NCBI RefSeq assembly: GCF_000633595.2
Contig: NZ_JIBU02000001.1
Coordinates: forward strand, 1 to 64,000
From: Clostridium drakei
GTDB taxonomy: Bacteria > Bacillota > Clostridia > Clostridiales > Clostridiaceae
Length of the DNA stretch: 64,000 bases
Reading direction: 5' to 3'
The notes beneath the pieces are model-generated. The model was not told the origin of the DNA. It saw only the letters and a program-made list of their open reading frames with translations, and made no database searches. Every line of letters starts with the position of its first letter. The stretch's first letter is position 1. Positions 8,780 to 16,041 of this stretch are shown here, one piece after another. A program made the position numbers and the translations under genes.

Positions 8780-9382
8780 ATAGCCATTTATAATTATCAA
8801 AGGGTATCTACAAAAAGGCAGTCTGTAGGTAGGCAAGATTTTCAATTAGATAAGCTTGGGATAAAATTTACTAAGTCTTATATTGATAAGATATCAGGAA
8901 AAAATACTGATAGAGCTGAATTAAATAAGCTAATGCTAGATGCAAAAGAAGGAGATATAATTTATGTTGAATCAATTTCTAGGCTTGCAAGAAATGTTGA
9001 TGACTTACGCTCCTTATGTGCATACTTTATTGATAAAGGAGTTACAGTTAACTTTTTAAAAGAAGGGATTTCTACTAATGGTGATAGTTATAAGTTTATG
9101 TTAACAATACTTGGTGCAATTGCAGAAATAGAAAGAGAACGTATTTCCGAACTTGTAAGGCAAGGAGTTGAAAGATGCAAGGAAACAGGTAAAACCAAGA
9201 CTGGAAAATGGTTTGGTGGACAATATAAAAAAATAGAAGATCTTCCAAAAGAATTCTTCAAGTATTATACAAAGATGAAAGAAGGTATCATAACTAAGGT
9301 TGAGATGACCAAGTTGTTAAAAATAAGTAAGCCTACTTTATTTCGATGGATTAGATTATATGAAAGTAATATGGAGGGGTAG
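8780..9382 (+). CDS. Small serine recombinase (resolvase/invertase type) with no standard start codon
   Basis: The in-frame reading from 8780 gives about 200 residues: an N-terminal resolvase domain with the catalytic Y-x-R-V-S motif (YNYQRVSTKRQSVGRQ, Ser about residue 10), SISRLARNVDD, ERERISELVRQGVERCK, and a C-terminal helix-turn-helix (TKLLKISKPTLFRWIRLYES). This is a full-length Hin/resolvase-like enzyme. There is an in-frame TGA at 8771 and no ATG/GTG/TTG before the motif. The first codons are TAT AAA ATA GCC behind an AGG-rich ribosome binding site, as if ATG had lost a base. The first internal ATG (8933) would remove the active site. It is either silenced or uses a rare AUA/AUU start. 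Confidence 0.65.
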   Translation: MAIYNYQRVSTKRQSVGRQDFQLDKLGIKFTKSYIDKISGKNTDRAELNKLMLDAKEGDIIYVESISRLARNVDDLRSLCAYFIDKGVTVNFLKEGISTNGDSYKFMLTILGAIAEIERERISELVRQGVERCKETGKTKTGKWFGGQYKKIEDLPKEFFKYYTKMKEGIITKVEMTKLLKISKPTLFRWIRLYESNMEG

Positions 9383-9384
9383 CA

Positions 9385-9534
9385 ATGAAGAAAAATAGAG
9401 TAATAAAAAATGGTACAAGTATAGCTGTAAAGAATAAGGAGGGGGTAATAGAACTTTACCCAGTTGAGACAGTCATAGCAGTGGCATTGCAGCATATTCT
9501 CGGCATAGATAAAACAATCAGCTCAATTAAGTAG
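9385..9534 (+). CDS. Small hypothetical protein downstream of recombinase
   Basis: 49 residues (begins MKKNRVIKNGTSIAVKNKEG, ends GIDKTISSIK). The ATG lies 2 bases after the recombinase stop, with the ribosome binding site GGAGGGG inside the end of the upstream gene, so translation is probably coupled. It has a beta-rich N-terminus and a short helix, without signal peptide or recognised motif. It may be an accessory or cargo gene of the recombinase unit. Function unknown. Confidence 0.55.
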   Translation: MKKNRVIKNGTSIAVKNKEGVIELYPVETVIAVALQHILGIDKTISSIK

Positions 9535-9683
9535 TAATTTAAAACATAATCATTAACGCGTAAAAAATTAAGAATTGACTACTGAAATATTAATAGGTTC
9601 AAACATTTCAGCCACATCAAGCTATTATGGTATCAAGAAAGAAATATTTTTATGAAGTTTTAAATTTCAAATAATAAAATTAC

Positions 9684-9718
9684 AAGGATGGCATACAATT
9701 GTAAGCTGTCCTTTTTTT
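9684..9718 (+). terminator. Terminator after recombinase and small ORF
   Basis: An imperfect stem beginning AAGGATGGC and closing GCTGTCCTT, followed by seven Ts. Confidence 0.7.
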
Positions 9719-9731
9719 AATTTTTAAAAAG

Positions 9732-9792
9732 TACACCTAAGCTAATTATTAAGATAGTTTTATCGTTACTAAATAGTTTAGGTGTATTTTTT
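9732..9792 (+). repeat. Leader hairpin copy C
   Basis: TACACCTAA (9732-9740) pairs with TTAGGTGTA (9778-9786), then TTTTTT. The base change on one arm relative to copies A and B is compensated on the other, supporting a conserved paired structure. Confidence 0.65.
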
Positions 9793-9998
9793 ATGCCTTT
9801 ATATGCAATGTGTTAAAAGTATGATATATGCGAAGGGGTAAAAATAAGGATTTGGACTAAGAAAAAGAATAAAAACTTGCCATATTACTTTTTGGGGATA
9901 GAACTGAGTATTAATTTTGGAGTATATGATTGAGAAATTTTATAAGGACATGAAGTTTACAAGGATAGCTTCAAATATGATTTTGGGAGTTGAGCTTT

Positions 9999-10223
9999 AT
10001 GTCCAAAAGTTCATTAGTTTCTTTTAAGCCAGAGGAGATATTTAACCCTAAGGAAGAGTTTGTTAAAAATGAGAAAATTCTAATAAAGGAAGAATTTATT
10101 CAAGCAGGTGAACATCCTAGACTTAACAAAGTAACTCATATGTCCAATAAAAAATCAAGGTGGCAAGACATAATAAAAAAAATTATAATAAATCACTTAA
10201 AATCTGACAAACATCTTGATTAA
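9999..10223 (+). CDS. Small hypothetical protein upstream of large recombinase
   Basis: 74 residues, hydrophilic and lysine-rich, starting MSKSSLVSFKPEEIFNPKEE and ending in a basic amphipathic helix. The ATG at 9999 follows GGGAG; a TTG nine bases earlier is less likely. It lies behind leader copy C and 70 bases ahead of the large serine recombinase, so the two are probably cotranscribed. No domain recognised. It might be a small DNA-binding accessory or directionality factor, but that is only a guess from position. Confidence 0.55.
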   Translation: MSKSSLVSFKPEEIFNPKEEFVKNEKILIKEEFIQAGEHPRLNKVTHMSNKKSRWQDIIKKIIINHLKSDKHLD

Positions 10224-10293
10224 AAGGCAACTTGAGTTAACATTGATACAACATAAATACTGGTAACTGTAAAAAGAATAGGAGTTGATGTAT

Positions 10294-11880
10294 ATGAAGC
10301 CAATAAAGGCATATGGATATATTAGAATTTCAAGAGATGAGGATAATAAAAAAGAAAGTATTGAATCACAGCGAAGGATAGTGCAGTCTTATGCAGATGA
10401 GCGGGGAATTAAGCTTATAGATATCTTTGCTGATAACAATGTTAGTGGGTACATATTTGAAAGACCAGAACTATCCAAATTACAAAAGTTAATTGATGCT
10501 GGAGAAGTAGATGTATTAATTGCAAAGGACTTATCAAGAATTGGAAGAAATAATGCTTTGACTATTTTGTTTGTCAAATATCTCGCAAGAAATAATGTAA
10601 GATTGTTACTAAAAAATGATAATTATGATAGTGACGACGGCGATGATACAATGATTGGTATTAAAACTTGGATTAATGAAATGTATATTACAGACTTGAG
10701 TAAAAAAATTAAATCCAGTTTAAAACAGAAACAAAAAGATGGTATAGTAATTGTACCACATTATGGATACATGAAAGACCCAAATAATAAGAATAAAACT
10801 ATAATTGATGATGAAGTAGCAGATGTAGTAAGATTGATTTTTAAACTTTATATCGAGGGTTATGGATGTAAGAAAATTGCTCAATATTTGAATGAGCATA
10901 AGATAGATACACCGATTATGCATAAGATAAAAAAATTTGGTTATAAAGGTAAACCAACTTGGGACAGGAAAGAGCTTTGGTATGAGACAAGCATAAGAAG
11001 AATATTGCATAATGATGCGTATATAGGTACTTTAAGATGTGGAGTAACTAAACTCACAGAAATGAAGGGGGATAAAATTAATGTGCCAGAGAATGAGCAA
11101 ATTATACATGAGAATTTTCTTCCGAAAATAATAAGTAAGGAAGATTTTGATCTTGTATCTACTCTTTCTAAGAGTAGGTATGACAATAACATTCGTGCTA
11201 AGAATGAAAAAATTCATAAATATGCTGGTATATTAAAATGTGGAGATTGCGGTAAAGGCTTTGTAGCCAGAAGACATACAAATCATGATGGAACTAAAAA
11301 GATTACCTATGTATGTGCAAGTTTTCACAGATATGGTAGTCAATTATGTAGTGGACATAGAATATTTGAAGATGATTTAGATGAACTAGTTTCAAACGAG
11401 ATATTAGATTTAATTGATGATGCTAAGATAAATCTTCAAGTTATAGATGATGCTATTAAAGAAAAACAAGATCACAAAAAAGATTATGATAAACAGATTG
11501 AATTTCTGAAACGAAACATTTATAATAAAAGAGAAGAGTTGAAGAGTTATTTAAGACAACAAGCTAAAGGAATTATAACTGAAGATATCTTTGAAGAACT
11601 TGCAGCTGAAGTTAATTCAGATATTGAAAAATATCAATTACAACTCAAGAGTCTGGAATCTTCAAAAGAATATAAAGAAAAAGAAAGAGATAAGATTATC
11701 AAGACCATAGACGTGTTAAGAGATATAGTATTAAGGAGAAAATTTACAAACTCTGATATGACTATGCTTCTGGATAAGATAACCATAACTAATAGTGGGG
11801 CGATGGGTAAATATGGTAATCCAAAACTTGATTTGGAAATTACTTGGAATGGTGATTTTTCATTTCAAAACATACCATAA
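10294..11880 (+). CDS. Large serine recombinase (site-specific integrase)
   Basis: 528 residues with the full large-serine-recombinase layout: catalytic domain (AYGYIRISRDEDN, nucleophile Ser13; AKDLSRIGRNN), recombinase domain (about 160-300), a zinc ribbon (CGDCGKGF ... CASFHRYGSQLC) and a long coiled coil (about 375-480) followed by a C-terminal tail. Such enzymes integrate and excise phages or mobile elements in the cytoplasm. The ATG at 10294 has GGAG at good spacing; an ATG at 10288 and a TTG at 10285 are too close to it. The gene ends 27 bases before a tRNA 3' fragment, fitting an element boundary. Confidence 0.92.
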   Translation: MKPIKAYGYIRISRDEDNKKESIESQRRIVQSYADERGIKLIDIFADNNVSGYIFERPELSKLQKLIDAGEVDVLIAKDLSRIGRNNALTILFVKYLARNNVRLLLKNDNYDSDDGDDTMIGIKTWINEMYITDLSKKIKSSLKQKQKDGIVIVPHYGYMKDPNNKNKTIIDDEVADVVRLIFKLYIEGYGCKKIAQYLNEHKIDTPIMHKIKKFGYKGKPTWDRKELWYETSIRRILHNDAYIGTLRCGVTKLTEMKGDKINVPENEQIIHENFLPKIISKEDFDLVSTLSKSRYDNNIRAKNEKIHKYAGILKCGDCGKGFVARRHTNHDGTKKITYVCASFHRYGSQLCSGHRIFEDDLDELVSNEILDLIDDAKINLQVIDDAIKEKQDHKKDYDKQIEFLKRNIYNKREELKSYLRQQAKGIITEDIFEELAAEVNSDIEKYQLQLKSLESSKEYKEKERDKIIKTIDVLRDIVLRRKFTNSDMTMLLDKITITNSGAMGKYGNPKLDLEITWNGDFSFQNIP

Positions 11881-11906
11881 CATACCATAACATAACGTCA
11901 CCATGA

Positions 11907-11953
11907 GGGGCGTGTGAGTAATCGTACGGGTTCAAGTCCCGTCTTCTGCACCA
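11907..11953 (+). other. 3' fragment of a tRNA gene (Leu-like), probable attachment site
   Basis: A complete T-arm (ACGGG-TTCAAGT-CCCGT, 11926-11942), an acceptor 3' strand CTTCTGC, a discriminator A and an encoded CCA (to 11953) are present. The matching 5' half (GCAGAAG start, D-arm, anticodon) is missing upstream. The T-arm and variable-region context resemble clostridial tRNA-Leu. Position right after a large serine recombinase suggests attL/attR. The identity Leu versus Ser is not certain. Confidence 0.65.
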
Positions 11954-12019
11954 TGAATTTGTATGATTTCTGGAATATTCGATAAACTCTATATTTTGAA
12001 CCTACATTACTAAAATGGG

Positions 12020-12155
12020 AGTTCAAAATTTAGATGCAGATATGTACTTCCTTGTGAGACCTTTTTACGGCTTTGGGATTGATAGAAACATCTGTGAGGG
12101 CACCCACCTATCGGAGAGATAGGTGTCAAAATTAGGGTAACGGTATTTTGGATTT
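12020..12155 (+). ncRNA. Candidate structured RNA, possibly 6S-like
   Basis: A GC-richer stretch with no reading frame contains the strong hairpin CACCTATC-GGAGA-GATAGGTG (about 12106-12126) inside the context GAGGGCACCC...TGTCAA, which recalls the 3' half of 6S RNAs. A terminator follows at 12181. I could not pair a convincing long closing stem by hand, so the 6S assignment is tentative. The ends are approximate. Confidence 0.4.
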
Positions 12156-12180
12156 TTATTTAGTAAATTATTGATTTAAG

Positions 12181-12202
12181 CCACCTATTTTAGGTGGTTT
12201 TT
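12181..12202 (+). terminator. Terminator after candidate RNA
   Basis: CCACCTA-ttt-TAGGTGG followed by five Ts; a compact, strong intrinsic terminator. Confidence 0.8.
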
Positions 12203-12223
12203 ATATGGGAAAAATATAAAAAA

Positions 12224-12274
12224 CTATCACACATTATGTAGAATTTAAAGTGCATGAATGTGTGATGGTTTTTT
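12224..12274 (+). terminator. Second terminator-like hairpin
   Basis: CTATCACACATT (12224-12235) pairs with AATGTGTGATGG (12257-12268) and is followed by six Ts, with a 21-base loop. Confidence 0.65.
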
Positions 12275-12306
12275 ATGTTTATTTCTAATATTTTTGTAGA
12301 GAGTTA

Positions 12307-12495
12307 TTGGAAAAAAATGAGAAAAGAGGTGATGCTATAAATGGTATCCTAAAAATAGGTTTAGTAACAGAATTTAAAGTTATATATGAAGATAGAAAAG
12401 GATTTAATCAATCTATTGATAAATCTTCCAATATTACTGCAATAGTAAAAGAAATAGATGATAGTGATATTATTATGTGTAGAATTAAAGATTGA
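12307..12495 (+). CDS. Possible small hypothetical protein
   Basis: A 62-codon frame from TTG 12307. A better ribosome binding site (AGAGGTGAT, near 12325) lies inside it, followed only by ATA or ATC codons in frame, so the true start is unclear. The protein part after this site (KIGLVTEFKVIYEDRKGFNQ...) looks like a compact beta-alpha fragment. No family recognised. It may be a relic. Confidence 0.3.
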   Translation: MEKNEKRGDAINGILKIGLVTEFKVIYEDRKGFNQSIDKSSNITAIVKEIDDSDIIMCRIKD

Positions 12496-12700
12496 ATAAC
12501 CTGGGATGCAAAATTAAAATTTAGAGCTAATTTTTAATAAATTTATAAGAAATTAGAGTAGTAAATCAGATATAAGTATAAAGAGTTTTAATAGAGATAT
12601 AATATTTATTTTTATATATTGATGTGTAATTTTAGCTAATGTTACAATAGTTTCAAACGAAGTAATAGATTAGAATAAAAAAAATAAATAGGTGGTTATA

Positions 12701-12874
12701 ATGAAGAAAAACAATGCTTTAATAAACAAGATATGCACTAATTGTATGCATGTGAAAATTAACCTTAAAAGTAAATATAAGAATCCAGATTTACATTGCA
12801 TAAAGCGTGGAAATTGTAAATTGACTTGCAAAGAAGAAGCAAAATGGTGTAAATTTTACATAGATACAATTTAG
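12701..12874 (+). CDS. Small cysteine-rich protein
   Basis: 57 residues with AGGTGG before ATG 12701. Six cysteines in the pattern CTNC, HC, NC, TC and WC suggest a zinc-binding or disulfide micro-domain. There is no signal peptide, so a cytoplasmic zinc-ribbon-like protein is more likely. The family is not recognised. About 80 bases downstream another short frame (EYVEKYEKYFNKDAINKTMQ, to 12957) has no start and may be a gene remnant. Confidence 0.5.
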   Translation: MKKNNALINKICTNCMHVKINLKSKYKNPDLHCIKRGNCKLTCKEEAKWCKFYIDTI

Positions 12875-13684
12875 ATAGAGAATATGTTGAAAAATATGAA
12901 AAATATTTTAATAAAGATGCTATAAATAAAACTATGCAATATTTAATTGAAGTATAAATAAAATAAGAATTTTATCATTATATTTTTATTAAATATTTTA
13001 TCTAATCAGATTAATGTAAGTTTAACAATGTTTTCTGTTATAAATTGTAGAAAGTAATGATCGAAAAATGAAGCTTATAGTAAATTTATGAAAAGAGTAC
13101 TATTAATTATAATTATGATTAAGGCAATATAGATTAGGTATAACAATAATGTTTTGACAAAAATATACTTCTTGTAAAATAATCTGCATGTTTTTCAAGA
13201 AAATACTCTTCTAATTAGCAAATATATCAATAAAAATTATAAAATAGTATTTTCAATCGACACATATTTTATTTTTAAAGTTAAAAAATTATATAAATTA
13301 AATTTTATTATAGTTTGTTTGGCGATTGAGAATATTAAAAAAATAGAATCATAAGAGTTAAATTTTTATCAAAAATAATATAGCAAATTTACATTAATAA
13401 ACTATTATTGTAAAAATACTATACAATGTTGAAATTGTGAATGAAATATAGTACTATATAGTAGTAGTTATGATTAAAGTAATATCAAGAGTTTAAAACC
13501 TAAAATTAAAATTAATCATATATTGTATGGCTAAAAAAATTATGGAATTGTTTAAAAATAATTGTTAAAAAAATAACTATATTTAAGTTTTTAATAGTTA
13601 TTGAGTTGCTAAAAAGAGACAAAAGTTAAAAAAGAAATCATCAATAACTAATTTAATTAAATAACATATAAGGAGATGATATTC
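12875..13684. promoter_or_regulatory. Long upstream region of the hydCBA operon
   Basis: About 800 AT-rich bases with no gene beyond a short relic at the left end. A TTGACA (13154) with TAAAAT 15 bases downstream is a weak promoter candidate. A 35-bp imperfect direct repeat occurs at 13096-13130 and 13450-13485. A Rex-like dyad, TTGTTAA-AAAA-ATAACTA (13562-13579), lies about 105 bases before the hydC start. No sigma-54 -24/-12 element was found by eye. Confidence 0.4.
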
Positions 13685-14161
13685 ATGGAAAATATGTTTA
13701 AATATAGTGATGTAGATACTATATTAGAAAAACATAACTTTCAATCTACTAATATTATTGCAATACTTCAAGACATTCAAGAAGTGTATAGGTATTTGCC
13801 TAAGGAAATATTTCAATATCTTTCAGAAAAGCTTGGTATGAGCAGAGCAAAAATATATGGTATAGCAACCTTTTATGAAAATTTTTCTTTAGATCCTAAA
13901 GGTAAATTTATAATAAAGGTATGTGATGGAACTGCTTGTCATGTAAGAAAATCAATTCCCATTTTAAATAAAATAAGAAAAGAATTAAAACTTTCAGAAA
14001 CTAAAACCACAACAGATGATTTACTATTTTCTGTGGAAACGGTTTCTTGCCTTGGTGCCTGTGGACTAGCACCTGCTATTACAGTTAATGATCAAGTACA
14101 TGGTGCTATGACTACTGATAAAGTAGTAGAGCTTTTAAATTCACTTAAGGAGGAAAAATAG
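13685..14161 (+). CDS. hydC: Bifurcating hydrogenase HydC subunit (NuoE-like)
   Basis: 158 residues of the NuoE/24-kDa thioredoxin-like [2Fe-2S] family, with cluster ligands in CDGTACH and CLGAC. In trimeric HydABC hydrogenases this small subunit pairs with the flavin subunit HydB. The ATG at 13685 is chosen because AGGAG at 13671-13675 is properly spaced; the in-frame ATG at 13676 overlaps it. It begins a tight hydC-hydB-hydA operon (1- and 4-base gaps). Cytoplasmic. It is a close paralogue of the gene at 20992. Confidence 0.88.
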   Translation: MENMFKYSDVDTILEKHNFQSTNIIAILQDIQEVYRYLPKEIFQYLSEKLGMSRAKIYGIATFYENFSLDPKGKFIIKVCDGTACHVRKSIPILNKIRKELKLSETKTTTDDLLFSVETVSCLGACGLAPAITVNDQVHGAMTTDKVVELLNSLKEEK

Positions 14162-14162
14162 T

Positions 14163-16037
14163 ATGCTTCTTAATAGAAATGATTTAATTAATGCTAGAGA
14201 TGAGTATAAAAAGAGTCTTAAAATGCAGAGCAAAAAGATTCTTATATGTGGTGGTACTGGATGTGTTGCAGGTGGTTCATTGAAAATATATGATGAATTT
14301 TTAAAGCTAATGAAAGAAAGAAATCTAAATTGTACAGTAGAGCTTGAAAAACATTCACATGATGAATCAGTTGGACTTAAAAAAAGTGGATGTCATGGAT
14401 TTTGTGAAATGGGTCCTCTTATAAGAATTGAACCATTTGGATATTTGTACATAAAAGTAAAGCCAGAGGATTGTGGAGAAATTTTAGATAAAACTATACT
14501 TAACAATGAATGTGTGGAAAGACTTGTATACAAAAAAGATGGTGTAATATATAAAAAGCAGGAAGAAATTCCTTTTTATAAAAAGCAAACTAGAATAGCT
14601 CTTAAACATTGTGGACATATAGATGCAACTTCAATAAAAGAGTGTATAGCTTTAGGTGGATATTCTTCACTTGAAAAAGCATTATTTGATATGAGTTCGG
14701 ATGAAATTATTAAACAAATTGATGAGTCAAATTTAAGAGGACGTGGAGGCGGAGGATTTCCTACTGGTCGTAAATGGGGTCAAGTAAAACGTCAAAATGC
14801 AGATATGAAATATATTGTTTGTAATGGTGACGAAGGTGATCCAGGTGCATTTATGGATAGAAGTGTAATGGAAGGTGATCCTCATAGATTACTTGAAGGA
14901 ATGATGATTGCAGCTATAGCCTGTGGTGCAAAGGAAGGTTACATTTATGTTCGTGCAGAATATCCTCTTGCTGTAAGCAGACTTGCTAATGCAATTGAAC
15001 AAGCAAAAGAATGCGGATTATTAGGTAAAAATATTCTTGGAACAGATTTTAGTTTTGATATTAAAATTAATAAAGGTGCAGGTGCCTTTGTATGTGGTGA
15101 GGGAAGTGCACTTACAGCTTCTATAGAAGGAAAAAGAGGAATGCCTAGAGTAAAACCTCCAAGAACTGTTGAACATGGACTTTTCAATAAACCAACAGTG
15201 CTTAATAATGTTGAAACTTTTGCAAATGTGCCAATAATTATTGATGAAGGAGCACAATGGTATAGAGAAATTGGAACTGAAAATAGTCCTGGTACTAAGG
15301 CATTTGCCTTAACAGGAAACATTGAAAATACAGGACTTATTGAAGTACCAATGGGAACTACCTTGAGAGAAGTAATATTTGATATAGGTGGAGGAATAAG
15401 AGACGGCAAAAAATTCAAGGCAGTACAAATTGGAGGACCATCAGGAGGATGTCTTACAACTGATAATCTTGATTTGCCACTTGACTTTGATTCACTAAAA
15501 AAAGTAGGAGCTATGATAGGTTCTGGTGGTTTAGTAGTTATGGATGAAGATACCTGCATGGTGGAAGTTGCTAGATTTTTCATGAACTTTACTCGTAACG
15601 AGTCTTGTGGTAAATGTGTTCCATGTCGTGAAGGTACTAAGAGAATGCTTGAAATTCTTGAAGATATTGTTGCAGGCAATGGTAAATTGGAAGATATAGA
15701 TATGTTATTAGAACTTTCGGATACTATATCTTCAACAGCATTATGCGGACTTGGAAAATCAGCTTCATCTCCAGTTGTTAGTACTATTAAGAATTTCCGT
15801 GATGAATATGAAACTCATATAGTTGATAAAAAGTGTCCTTCAAAAACATGTACTAAACTTAAAAAGATATTTATTGATAAAGAAATTTGTAAAGGATGTT
15901 CAAAGTGTTCTAAACTTTGTCCTGTTGGGGCGATTTCTGGTAAAGTTAAAAGTCCATTTGAAATTGATCAAAATAAATGTGTGAAATGTGGTACTTGTAT
16001 TGATGCTTGTGCATTTAAAGCTATAAAGGAGGATTAA
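14163..16037 (+). CDS. hydB: Bifurcating hydrogenase HydB subunit (NuoF-like, NAD(P)H/FMN)
   Basis: 624 residues. An N-terminal thioredoxin-like [2Fe-2S] domain (CGGTGC...GCHGFC), then the NuoF core with the NAD-binding glycine motif GRGGGGFPTGRKW, the FMN region NGDEGDPGAFMDR, an SLBB-like segment, the [4Fe-4S] site CGKCVPCREGT, and two C-terminal ferredoxin clusters (CKGCSKCSKLCP, CVKCGTCIDAC). In HydABC enzymes this subunit carries the FMN proposed as the bifurcation site and exchanges electrons with NAD(H) or NADP(H) and ferredoxin. The coenzyme choice is not readable here. It overlaps no neighbour and is followed by hydA after 4 bases. Confidence 0.92.
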   Translation: MLLNRNDLINARDEYKKSLKMQSKKILICGGTGCVAGGSLKIYDEFLKLMKERNLNCTVELEKHSHDESVGLKKSGCHGFCEMGPLIRIEPFGYLYIKVKPEDCGEILDKTILNNECVERLVYKKDGVIYKKQEEIPFYKKQTRIALKHCGHIDATSIKECIALGGYSSLEKALFDMSSDEIIKQIDESNLRGRGGGGFPTGRKWGQVKRQNADMKYIVCNGDEGDPGAFMDRSVMEGDPHRLLEGMMIAAIACGAKEGYIYVRAEYPLAVSRLANAIEQAKECGLLGKNILGTDFSFDIKINKGAGAFVCGEGSALTASIEGKRGMPRVKPPRTVEHGLFNKPTVLNNVETFANVPIIIDEGAQWYREIGTENSPGTKAFALTGNIENTGLIEVPMGTTLREVIFDIGGGIRDGKKFKAVQIGGPSGGCLTTDNLDLPLDFDSLKKVGAMIGSGGLVVMDEDTCMVEVARFFMNFTRNESCGKCVPCREGTKRMLEILEDIVAGNGKLEDIDMLLELSDTISSTALCGLGKSASSPVVSTIKNFRDEYETHIVDKKCPSKTCTKLKKIFIDKEICKGCSKCSKLCPVGAISGKVKSPFEIDQNKCVKCGTCIDACAFKAIKED

Positions 16038-16041
16038 TAGA

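Larger units (their letters stand above)
9535..9998. other. Intergenic region with terminator and leader copy C
   Basis: No gene seen. A terminator (9684-9718) is followed closely by hairpin copy C (9732-9792), then about 210 bases of leader ending in a segment very similar to the one before the gene at 4075. Confidence 0.55.

Noticed and set aside
8657-8845. Minus-strand 62-codon frame
   Set aside because: Antisense to the start of the serine recombinase; no ribosome binding site.
14945-15679. Long minus-strand frame inside hydB
   Set aside because: Antisense shadow of a clearly conserved gene; Ser/Pro-rich composition is typical of codon-mirror frames.
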